Assembly (NCBI GenBank): GCA_050292445.1 | Contig: JBNKLQ010000325.1 | Span: 1-6,187, forward strand | Reading direction: 5' to 3' | DNA: 6,187 bases | DNA from: Leptofilum sp050292445 | GTDB lineage: Bacteria > Chloroflexota > Anaerolineae > Promineifilales > Promineifilaceae | In this document: piece after piece, positions 1-6,154 of the stretch | Position numbering within the stretch: the first letter of the stretch is position 1 | Layout of the letters: each line of letters begins with the position of its first letter | Notes under the pieces: model-generated | Database searches by the model: none | What the model was told of the DNA's origin: nothing | What the model saw: the letters and a program-made list of their open reading frames with translations, nothing else | Made by a program: the position numbers and the translations under genes

Positions 1-1468
1 GTTTTGTGACATCTACGAGATCAACTTCATATTCAGTTACCCGATCCACGTATAAATTGGTTTTGTTGAAGCCCATGTTGGTATCTAACACGAGGAGAAA
101 ATCCTGATCAATTGGGTTTTCTAAACGGCCGTCCCAATCCAGCTGTTGTAAAACGGCCGTTGTTTCTGCATCTAGCATAAAAAGCTGTAAATGCCGTTTG
201 TTCATAGCCTCGTACATGTTTTGTGCCAATGTCACCATGTCTAAAGAGGCGGGTTCCGCTTCGATTTTTTGTAAAATTGCTGCGGAAAATATTGATAGGA
301 ATGCTTTTCGGTTTTGAAACCACTCCCTGCTTGATTGTCCCTCTTGAATATTAAATGCGTTACGAAAGCTGTCGACGGCGTTTTCTGCCGTTATTGTTGT
401 GTTGCTTTCTGCTACGGGGATTGGTCCAGTTGCTTCTACCAACATGGCAATAAACTGTTGGTCGATGGCAATTACGCCATCAATGTGGGCGTCGGGTCGG
501 CCGATTTGATAAAGTTCTATCGCTTTCTGGGCCGAGATGGGAAAGTCTGGCCAATAATTGGCATCGCGCAGTAACAGATAATCTGCACCCATTAGCTCTT
601 GCAGGGGCTGTGGTGGATAGTCATAGGAGGCTGAGTGATTGGCCAGCGATTCCAGATCAAAGGCAGAAGCATCTTGGAAATCTAGAGATAAGATGTCACC
701 GTTGTCTAAAGTGAGCAGCCCAATGCCTGAAATGAACCCCCCGGTTGCTCTGAGTTCATCTTCGTTTTGGGCCAGTAGGAGATAGCTGCGTTGTTCCTCA
801 TGCCCCAAAATATTGGGTAATACCTGAACAATAACCAGTCCATCTTGTGCCAATGGCGTCCACTGATCAAAAAGCCCGAGGACAGTCTGAATGCGATCAG
901 GAAATTGCGCTTCATTTTGGATTTGGTTGCGAGCTGCCACAACGCGCTGAAATGATTGCTGTGCTAAAGCCAGGTTTGGACGTGCTTCGGCCAAAATGTT
1001 GACCAGTTGGGGTAGGGGCGAGTCAGTGTTTGATTCAGCCTGCATCAGAAGGAGGGCAGGTTTTAATCCCTCATAGGCATAAACGGCCGTTTCTGTTCCT
1101 GCATCAGCCATTTCCATCAACTGAGGTGCAGCTACTGCTAGGTCGCCTACTTTTGGCAGCCAACCTAAATAGGGTGTCAGCGGCATAAAGACGGCCGTTT
1201 CCTGGCGCAGTATCACAACATTTTGGCGAATGGTTTGCACCATTTCATCAGCCTGGGCCGGATTGATGCCAGTAATACCTTCTGCCAGTAGAGATTCTGC
1301 AGCTGACTGCTGGGCCAACAGAGACTGTGCCGCGCGCCCAATGCGCCACCCTTTAACACCAAGCCACACGAGAGACACCACCAGCATGATCAGCAGTAGA
1401 ATCCGCACTTTTTTCCTGGTGAGCAGCTGCATCTCAGTTGTGGGTAGCTCGTTTGCCTTGGTGGTCAT
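1..1468 (-). CDS. DUF4012 family membrane-anchored extracytoplasmic protein (C-terminus beyond window)
   Basis: A continuous frame runs from the ATG at 1468 to the window edge with no stop, giving about 489 residues of a truncated gene. I translated it by hand. Residues 1-20 are polar with a basic end (TRKKVR), 21-38 form one membrane helix, and the rest is soluble and presumably outside the cytoplasm. Residues 45-215 are rich in helix-forming residues (Gln, Ala, Leu, Glu). The DUF4012 hallmark QNEDELRATGGFISG lies at 234-248, followed by the conserved-looking DANYWPDFPIS at 302-312 and DGVIAID at 330-336. DUF4012 has no established biochemical activity; in actinobacteria and Chloroflexota it is often found near polysaccharide or cell-envelope genes. 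The start is supported by AAGGA at 1477-1481 (minus strand), 8 nt before the ATG, and by lying 1 bp after the previous stop. An internal ATG at residue 13 is less likely. Family assignment is fairly secure; function is unknown. Confidence 0.88.
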   Translation of the reverse strand, partial: MTTKANELPTTEMQLLTRKKVRILLLIMLVVSLVWLGVKGWRIGRAAQSLLAQQSAAESLLAEGITGINPAQADEMVQTIRQNVVILRQETAVFMPLTPYLGWLPKVGDLAVAAPQLMEMADAGTETAVYAYEGLKPALLLMQAESNTDSPLPQLVNILAEARPNLALAQQSFQRVVAARNQIQNEAQFPDRIQTVLGLFDQWTPLAQDGLVIVQVLPNILGHEEQRSYLLLAQNEDELRATGGFISGIGLLTLDNGDILSLDFQDASAFDLESLANHSASYDYPPQPLQELMGADYLLLRDANYWPDFPISAQKAIELYQIGRPDAHIDGVIAIDQQFIAMLVEATGPIPVAESNTTITAENAVDSFRNAFNIQEGQSSREWFQNRKAFLSIFSAAILQKIEAEPASLDMVTLAQNMYEAMNKRHLQLFMLDAETTAVLQQLDWDGRLENPIDQDFLLVLDTNMGFNKTNLYVDRVTEYEVDLVDVTK

Positions 1469-1469
1469 C

Positions 1470-2864
1470 CTACGGTTCCTTAACACAGCTATTGCTGGCT
1501 AATAATTTATCTGCTTCCACGAGAACAACGGTACAAATCGGCCGTTGGTGGGCATTTAGAGATCGAAATGCAGGTACGTCATCTACGGCTAAACCTTGCA
1601 GTTCTGGGTATAGTGCTTTGAGTCTGGTTCTGTACCAATCAAAAGCGAACAGCCGATCATCTACCACGATCAAATCTAGCCGCTGCTCCTCAACAAAATG
1701 GAAATACCACAATGCAAATATATCTGGATCGCCAGATGTGATGAGAATGGCATTGGGCGGCGAACTACTCAGAATTTGCTCGGCAAACGGCCGTGTTTTG
1801 TGAAGTTCTACACGATCGATCTGGTTGAAGTTTAACAAAATGAGGGCGAACGGCAACACAAGCCCCCAGCTTCTCAGCCGTTTAAAAGCAGCCGTTAATG
1901 ACAGGCTAAGTAACAGCCAGGCGGGCAAGGTAAGCACAATCGCATCACTGGTATTGTAAAAGAAGGCGTAAACTAGATAGGCAACGGCCGTTCCTATCAA
2001 TCCCCACCATTGTTTTTTATTGGTCGTTTGCTGGCCGCTCCAGGGCAGCAGCGCCCAGCCCACAAACGCCAGCTGCCGCAACCAGATGCTGCCCCAATCG
2101 AGCAGCCGTGGCATTATCTTCCCTGCTGGTAATGCCAGCTGGTTGGGTTGGTAAATTTGAGCACTTACCAGCCACCACCAACCGGCTAAACTATCTGGCT
2201 CTCCCCAAACTATTGGACTGTCTGGGCGGGACAACCAGGGCAGCACAAAAAAGGGCGTTAATCCCAAGATAAAACCTACACTCAGGTGAGGCAATTGATG
2301 TTTAGGGACCGACAGTAAAGCAAGTGGCAGCAGCAGAATCGAAGTTAAGTGTGTAGTGAGGCTCAGTCCCAACAAGAATCCGACCCACCAGGCAGACCGC
2401 TTCCCCGCGACGCTCCACAAGAAGAGCGAGATGAAGACCAAATTCAGGGTATAGACCTCGGTAACAACTGCTTGTTGCCACACGAGGGGAATGAGTGCAA
2501 GCATAAGGCCAGGCATCATGGAATACCAGCCGGACAAACCGAGCAATCGCCCTGTGGCTGATGTGATGGCGGCGGCGAATGCCCCACAAACGGCCGAAAA
2601 AAGATTGAAACGAAAAGCAATGGGCCAAACCGGTAACTGAGCAGCTAATTTGACTAAAAGTAAATAAGTAGGGTAGCCCGGTGGATGGGGGATGCCGCCT
2701 GTCATAACAGCCGTTATTAGCTCGCCCCCGTCGCCACTATGAAAAGCAATCGTGAGGTCGGGAACGGCCGTTACGCCATAGACCAGAAGCGTGACAAAAA
2801 AAGCCGCCAGCGGTGGCGGAAATTTTGAAAGCCTTTGCCTCACTTGGGCGGGATAACTCACCAT
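1470..2864 (-). CDS. DUF2723 (TMEM260-like) GT-C-type membrane glycosyltransferase, putative
   Basis: A 464-aa polytopic membrane protein. After a short basic N-terminus and a first helix at about 19-35, the first external loop carries SGDGGELITA (D45, E48) and HPPGYP at 60-65. This acidic pair followed by HPPGYP is the signature of DUF2723, whose animal homologue TMEM260 is a protein O-mannosyltransferase. About ten further hydrophobic segments follow, and the last 110 or so residues form a non-membrane tail with LITSGDPDIFALWYFHF, a pattern usual for the family. By analogy with GT-C enzymes it would use a lipid-phosphate sugar donor and act on the outer face of the membrane; this is inference, and neither donor nor acceptor can be read from the sequence. 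The ATG is 4 bp after the stop of the flippase-like gene and has no clear Shine-Dalgarno, so translation is probably coupled. At 464 aa it is shorter than many DUF2723 proteins, but the core looks complete. Confidence 0.82.
   Translation of the reverse strand: MVSYPAQVRQRLSKFPPPLAAFFVTLLVYGVTAVPDLTIAFHSGDGGELITAVMTGGIPHPPGYPTYLLLVKLAAQLPVWPIAFRFNLFSAVCGAFAAAITSATGRLLGLSGWYSMMPGLMLALIPLVWQQAVVTEVYTLNLVFISLFLWSVAGKRSAWWVGFLLGLSLTTHLTSILLLPLALLSVPKHQLPHLSVGFILGLTPFFVLPWLSRPDSPIVWGEPDSLAGWWWLVSAQIYQPNQLALPAGKIMPRLLDWGSIWLRQLAFVGWALLPWSGQQTTNKKQWWGLIGTAVAYLVYAFFYNTSDAIVLTLPAWLLLSLSLTAAFKRLRSWGLVLPFALILLNFNQIDRVELHKTRPFAEQILSSSPPNAILITSGDPDIFALWYFHFVEEQRLDLIVVDDRLFAFDWYRTRLKALYPELQGLAVDDVPAFRSLNAHQRPICTVVLVEADKLLASNSCVKEP
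1477..1481 (-). promoter_or_regulatory. Ribosome binding site of the DUF4012 gene
   Basis: On the minus strand AAGGA lies 8 nt before the ATG at 1468, inside the last codons of the DUF2723 gene. It is the only convincing Shine-Dalgarno among the five minus-strand genes; the others appear to rely on coupling. Confidence 0.55.
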
Positions 2865-2868
2865 GAGG

Positions 2869-3903
2869 TTACACGTTGCTGCGTTGCCAACGCCAATTGG
2901 TTTGGCTGGCCGCCAACCCGCCCAAAATAATTTTAGGCAGTAGAACTACAAGATGATAGGCCACGGCAAAACTAACGGTGATGGCTGGATTGGTTTGGCC
3001 AAACTGATGCAACACCAGTACTACTGTTCCTTCATAAATGCCTAGTTGCCCAGGCGTGCTGGGGGCAGATGTTGTCAGGCTGAGTGCCGAATCCACAACG
3101 GCTGCTTCTGTCAATCCCAGCGGAATATTAAACGCGTGAAATAACAAAAACGGCGTCAATAACGACAAAATTACCAGCAGCACTGACGAACCCAACAAAC
3201 GCCCCAGGGCCGAACGGGATTGCAGCGAGGCAAGCCCTTCCAGACCGCCAATAAGCAGTTTGTTGAGATGCTGTTCAATTAGCTGTGGGAAAATGTGGAA
3301 CAGGCGGTGCAATTGCTTGACAACCCAGCTTGTTTTATAGGCCACAACACTTAAACCCACAATGACACTCCCTGCAATAAGGAAAAATGTTTGGCTGGTG
3401 CCTTGCATTTCTTCTGGAAGAGCCAAAATAGGTAGGAGCACCAAAAGCAGCAAGCCCAACATAACAAGCTCCAAGCTTTTTTCCACCACCATCGTGCTAA
3501 AGGCGCGCATTTTTCCCAGCCCTGTTTGCTGATCAATCACGTAGGCACGGCTTACTTCCCCAAGGCGCAAAAAAGGGACAATATTGTTCACAAATTGACC
3601 CAGCCAGATGGCCCAAAAAACGGCCGTATACGGCACACGGTTCTCCTCATCCGGGGCTAACAGCACCCGCCAACGCCAAGCTTTAACACTGCCGTTTAGT
3701 ACAAAGATGAGCAGCGCCAGAAGAATGAAACGGCCGTCTGCTGCCAGTAGGGCCTGGCCAATGTCAGCAAAATCAATGGTGCGAGAAAGATACCAGATGC
3801 CACCGATGAGCAATACGGCCGTAATTCCCCCATTGAGCCAGGGCCACAGTTTGCGCCAGCGAGAGGGGGATGCCGTCGGTTCCCTTTCCGGGTGGGTAGA
3901 CAT
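2869..3903 (-). CDS. Lysylphosphatidylglycerol synthase TM / YbhN / AglD family flippase-like membrane protein (PF03706)
   Basis: A 344-aa protein with a polar N-terminus (1-20) and about eight hydrophobic segments. Family landmarks are KAWRWRVLL at 74-82, the NNIVPFLRLGEVSRAY segment at 106-121 (the usual position of P-x-R-x-GE-x-x-R in this family), a paired-glutamate helix VVEKSLELV at 139-147, and APSTPGQLGIYEG at 280-292, which matches the conserved P-x-x-PG-x-x-G-x-x-E motif. The fold is that of the MprF flippase domain and of archaeal AglD and bacterial YbhN. Many homologues lie beside glycosyltransferases and are thought to move or handle polyprenyl-phosphate sugars or lipids. No aminoacyl-transferase domain is attached, so it is not a full MprF. 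It starts 10 bp after the upstream stop without a clear Shine-Dalgarno and ends 4 bp before the DUF2723 gene, which suggests a shared pathway such as lipid-linked sugar supply. The precise substrate is unknown. Confidence 0.85.
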   Translation of the reverse strand: MSTHPEREPTASPSRWRKLWPWLNGGITAVLLIGGIWYLSRTIDFADIGQALLAADGRFILLALLIFVLNGSVKAWRWRVLLAPDEENRVPYTAVFWAIWLGQFVNNIVPFLRLGEVSRAYVIDQQTGLGKMRAFSTMVVEKSLELVMLGLLLLVLLPILALPEEMQGTSQTFFLIAGSVIVGLSVVAYKTSWVVKQLHRLFHIFPQLIEQHLNKLLIGGLEGLASLQSRSALGRLLGSSVLLVILSLLTPFLLFHAFNIPLGLTEAAVVDSALSLTTSAPSTPGQLGIYEGTVVLVLHQFGQTNPAITVSFAVAYHLVVLLPKIILGGLAASQTNWRWQRSNV

Positions 3904-3913
3904 GCCAGGTTGC

Positions 3914-4348
3914 TTAATTACGGGGTCGCCTATACATCAACATTGCCCCATAAACGGCCAGCAAGAAGAGGATGAGCGTGATGAGAAAGCCTGCCCACAA
4001 GATTGCCCGGTTACGCACCAGGGCGCTTTGGCTAATAGGTGTTGTAGCAACGGCCGTTGCTGCCGCTGCCGACTCCCCCACAATTGCAGGGGGAGAATTG
4101 GTCGTGCCAATTGCGGCTTCCGTGGGTGCGACATATGCTTCATTCACAGCATTGCTTGTGGGTGGAGGCAGTTGATTTGGATACGCTTCCTCCAATTGAG
4201 CAGGCGTGGCCGGGGGCGGATACCCATTTGTGGGTGTTGTTTCTGGATCGGTCTGGGCAATAGCTGGCTGTGTTGAAACCAATAGCAGAAGCGCTAGCAG
4301 AAGAAATAGCAAAGACCAGGTAGATGATTTTTTCAGCACAATTTTCAT
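3914..4348 (-). CDS. Secreted, C-terminally anchored Thr/Pro/Ala-rich small protein, unknown function
   Basis: I do not recognise this 144-aa protein as a named family. It has a signal peptide (basic MKIVLKK, hydrophobic core about 12-26, likely cleavage after AIA at 29-31). An external segment at 32-114 follows, then a membrane helix at about 115-138 and a basic cytoplasmic tail (YRRPRN). In residues 32-108 there are about 12 Thr, 5 Ser, 14 Pro and 15 Ala out of 77, and no Lys or Arg occurs from 32 to 111. This is a low-complexity, stalk-like composition typical of glycosylated or wall-spanning linkers. Two imperfect repeats are visible: PPPATPAQLEEAYP (44-57) and PPPTSNAVNEAYVAP (61-75). 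Its ATG overlaps the upstream stop as ATGA (4345-4348), so translation is probably coupled. Its place before a flippase-like gene and a DUF2723 transferase makes it a candidate glycosylation substrate, which is inference only. Confidence 0.8.
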   Translation of the reverse strand: MKIVLKKSSTWSLLFLLLALLLLVSTQPAIAQTDPETTPTNGYPPPATPAQLEEAYPNQLPPPTSNAVNEAYVAPTEAAIGTTNSPPAIVGESAAAATAVATTPISQSALVRNRAILWAGFLITLILFLLAVYGAMLMYRRPRN

Positions 4349-4647
4349 TTTGAACTTCGCAGTGATGCAATTAAGTTAAAGATGGACCAGCCGGTGAACA
4401 ACAGCCAAACGGCCGTTTCCCACCAGCGAGTCGATGTAAAAATAAGTCCCAACAGAATTAGCAGAAAGCCAATCCAAAACAGTTGGGCAACCGGTGATTT
4501 TTGGTAGATTTCAGACAAAGTTCGGGGTATGGTTCGGGATAACCAGTAAGCGTAACTAAACGTTCCTAGCAGGACGGCCGTTCCCAAAATCCATAACCCA
4601 TTTGTCCAGACAGAGCGCCAATCAATCACGGCGAAAAAGTATAGCAT
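4345..4647 (-). CDS. Small three-helix membrane protein, unknown function
   Basis: A 100-aa hydrophobic protein, not recognised as any family. Predicted membrane helices lie at about 16-36 (GLWILGTAVLLG...), 53-70 (AQLFWIGFLLILLGLIF) and 74-94 (ETAVWLLFTGWSIFNLI). The loop between helices 1 and 2 is polar and basic (SRTIPRTLSEIYQKS). It is the first gene of the minus-strand operon and overlaps the next gene by 4 bp (ATGA). The chosen ATG at 4647 has no good Shine-Dalgarno; a GTG at codon 7 would also keep all three helices, so the exact start is uncertain. Two copies of the ACGGCCGT palindrome lie in this short gene, both encoding Thr-Ala-Val inside hydrophobic segments. It could be an accessory subunit of the downstream envelope machinery, but nothing in the sequence proves this. 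Confidence 0.7.
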   Translation of the reverse strand: MLYFFAVIDWRSVWTNGLWILGTAVLLGTFSYAYWLSRTIPRTLSEIYQKSPVAQLFWIGFLLILLGLIFTSTRWWETAVWLLFTGWSIFNLIASLRSSK

Positions 4648-4648
4648 A

Positions 4649-4657
4649 TGTTAAAAT
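4649..4657 (+). promoter_or_regulatory. Candidate extended -10 promoter element for radA
   Basis: TGTTAAAAT contains an extended -10 TG, one base, then TAAAAT, five of six matches to TATAAT. No -35 is recognisable at the proper distance, which extended -10 promoters can tolerate. Transcription from here would start near 4664 and give a leader of about 90 nt carrying the inverted repeat. This is a weak call from pattern alone. Confidence 0.3.
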
Positions 4658-4678
4658 CGCCACAACCTAAGCCCCCCC

Positions 4679-4734
4679 AAACTTGACAGGTTTCCTCCAG
4701 TTTGAGGAAAAAATGGAACAAACCTGTCAAGTTT
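4679..4734. repeat. Perfect 15-bp inverted repeat with 26-nt spacer in the divergent intergenic region
   Basis: The left arm AAACTTGACAGGTTT (4679-4693) is exactly complementary to the right arm AAACCTGTCAAGTTT (4720-4734). The spacer contains a smaller hairpin, TTTCCTC (4691-4697) with GAGGAAA (4704-4710), which shares three bases with the left arm, so the two foldings compete. It sits upstream of both radA and the minus-strand operon and so is not a terminator for either. It could be a dispersed intergenic repeat, an operator, or a folded radA leader. The symmetry is seen directly; its role is not known. Confidence 0.75.
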
Positions 4735-4743
4735 ATCCGAAAC

Positions 4744-4747
4744 GAGG
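4744..4747 (+). promoter_or_regulatory. Ribosome binding site deciding the radA start
   Basis: GAGG, within the longer GAGGAAAAAATATGG, stands 7 nt before the ATG at 4755, whose product begins like other RadA proteins. A near-copy, GAGGAAAAAATGG, lies 40 bp upstream at 4704-4716 and places a second in-frame ATG (4713) 5 nt after its own GAGG. Confidence 0.65.
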
Positions 4748-4754
4748 AAAAAAT

Positions 4755-6137
4755 ATGGCCAAAACCCGATCTCGATTTGTTTGCCAAAACTGCGGCCGTG
4801 TCACTGCTGCTTACGTGGGGCGCTGTCCCAAATGTGGTGAATTCGACACGATGCAAGAAGAGTTGCTGGTTGCTGAAGCACCGGCCAGCAAGCGCAACCG
4901 CCGTGCCACCGGGCAAAGCGACAGCCAACCGCAGCGCCTGGCAGAGGTAACGGCCGATGGCTTTGAGCGATTGCCCCTGCCGCTGCCGGAATTTGGCCGC
5001 GTGTTGGGTGGTGGCATTGTGCCCGGTTCGCTGGTCCTTGTTGGTGGCGATCCCGGCATTGGCAAATCGACCTTGCTGCTGGACGTGTCGGCACTGACGG
5101 CCAATGCCCACGGCACCACGCTTTACGTTTCTGGCGAGGAGAGCAGTCGGCAAATTAAGATGCGTGCCGACCGATTGGGCATTACCGCTGATGATTTGTA
5201 TCTGGTGACAGAGACGAAACTGCAAGCAATTTTGAACCATGTGGAACAGCTCCAGCCCACGCTGGTAATTGTAGACAGTATCCAAACCACCTTTGCCGAA
5301 GATTTGACCTCGGCGGCGGGCAGCGTGAGCCAGGTGCGAGAATGCGCCAGCCGCTTCCAAGAGCTGGCTAAGACATCCTGTGTGGCTATCTTTTTAGTTG
5401 GGCATGTCACCAAAGAGGGTACGATTGCCGGGCCGCGCGTACTGGAGCATATCGTGGACACGGTTTTGTACCTGGAAGGAGATCCGTTCCATCGCTACCG
5501 GTTGTTGCGCAGCGTGAAGAACCGTTTTGGGGCAACCAGTGAAGTGGGCGTGTTTGAGATGGTGGAGAAGGGCATGGTAGAAGTGCCTAATCCGTCAGAA
5601 GCGTTTTTAGCAGAGCGGCAAATTAATGCCCCTGGATCCACCATTGCCGTCACGATGGAGGGGACGCGCCCGCTGCTGGTGGAGGTGCAGGCGCTGGCCA
5701 GCTCCACGACGTTTTCTAATCCGCGCCGGACGGCCAACGGGGTGGATTACAATCGGCTGTTGTTGATTACGGCCGTTCTCACACGCAGAGTTCGCCTTAA
5801 ATTGCACGATAAGGATGTCTTTGTCAATGTGATTGGCGGCTTGCAAATTGATGAACCGGCAGCCGATTTAGCCATCGCGGTGTCGATTGCCAGCAGCGTG
5901 AAGGATTATTCCGTTCATGCCGATATGGCATTTGTAGGCGAAGTGGGCTTAAGCGGGGAGTTGCGCGCCGTAAGCCAGTTAGAAGCACGCCTGAAGGAAG
6001 CGGTGAAGCTGGGTTTTAAACGCTGTATCATCCCCAAAACCGCCCAGCGCCGCCTGACGGAGCCACCAAAGGGTCTGGAACTGGTCGGCTGTCGTAACCT
6101 GGCCGAGGCGATTGATGTGGCGCTGATTAAGGGGTAG
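4755..6137 (+). CDS. radA: DNA repair protein RadA (branch migration ATPase)
   Basis: A complete 460-aa RadA, the same length as the E. coli protein. RadA (Sms) is a DnaB-like, RecA-related hexameric ATPase that drives branch migration of recombination intermediates in homologous repair and, in some species, in natural transformation. Visible elements: C4 zinc finger with C10, C13, C24 and C27; Walker A GGDPGIGKST at 97-106; SGEES at 126-130; Walker B LVIVDS at 170-175; the RadA-specific KNRFG at 255-259; and a C-terminal Lon-like domain with VNVIGGLQIDEPAADLAIA at 357-375, where EPAAD stands in place of the protease serine motif, as expected for a non-proteolytic domain. The ATG at 4755 is chosen because MAKTRSRFVCQNCG matches the usual N-terminus and GAGG at 4744-4747 lies 7 nt upstream. 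An in-frame ATG at 4713 with its own GAGG would add 14 residues. The stop is TAG. It is divergent from the envelope operon, with no functional link apparent. Confidence 0.97.
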   Translation: MAKTRSRFVCQNCGRVTAAYVGRCPKCGEFDTMQEELLVAEAPASKRNRRATGQSDSQPQRLAEVTADGFERLPLPLPEFGRVLGGGIVPGSLVLVGGDPGIGKSTLLLDVSALTANAHGTTLYVSGEESSRQIKMRADRLGITADDLYLVTETKLQAILNHVEQLQPTLVIVDSIQTTFAEDLTSAAGSVSQVRECASRFQELAKTSCVAIFLVGHVTKEGTIAGPRVLEHIVDTVLYLEGDPFHRYRLLRSVKNRFGATSEVGVFEMVEKGMVEVPNPSEAFLAERQINAPGSTIAVTMEGTRPLLVEVQALASSTTFSNPRRTANGVDYNRLLLITAVLTRRVRLKLHDKDVFVNVIGGLQIDEPAADLAIAVSIASSVKDYSVHADMAFVGEVGLSGELRAVSQLEARLKEAVKLGFKRCIIPKTAQRRLTEPPKGLELVGCRNLAEAIDVALIKG

Positions 6138-6141
6138 TTTT

Positions 6142-6146
6142 GGAGG
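6142..6146 (+). promoter_or_regulatory. Ribosome binding site of the gene after radA
   Basis: GGAGG lies 8 nt before the GTG at 6155. It is the strongest Shine-Dalgarno in the window and is the reason for preferring that start over the ATG at 6183. Confidence 0.55.
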
Positions 6147-6154
6147 CCTGACAG

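Noticed and set aside
108..574. Short open frames at 108-323 (minus) and 335-574 (plus)
   Set aside because: Both are shadows of the continuous DUF4012 frame, which has no stop from 1468 to the window edge and carries the family motifs.
1438..1803. 121-aa plus-strand open frame over the DUF2723/DUF4012 junction
   Set aside because: It is antisense to both genes, has no ribosome site I can see, and gives a low-complexity Ser/Arg-rich product.
3608..4276. 222-aa open frame on the plus strand
   Set aside because: It is antisense across two well-supported minus-strand genes and their junction, and its Cys/Arg/Ser-rich product has no family-like features.
125..4581. Regularly repeated ACGGCCGT as a CRISPR or tandem array
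   Set aside because: Spacing is irregular (about 30 to 1200 bp), the unit is only 8-12 bp, and all copies lie inside coding frames.
4683..4688. TTGACA as a -35 promoter box, on both strands because of the inverted repeat (also 4725-4730)
   Set aside because: No acceptable -10 lies 16-18 bp downstream on either strand; the match is explained by the repeat arm.
4679..4734. Inverted repeat as an intrinsic terminator
   Set aside because: Both flanking genes start here rather than end here, the spacer is long, and no U-tract follows either arm.
4683..4754. TTG start at 4683 giving a 484-aa RadA
   Set aside because: The extra 24 residues run through the inverted repeat and do not resemble a RadA N-terminus; the ATG at 4755 has a good ribosome site and yields the standard 460-aa protein.
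4626..5360. 244-aa open frame on the minus strand opposite radA
   Set aside because: It lies antisense to the clear zinc finger and ATPase coding of radA and has no recognisable domain.
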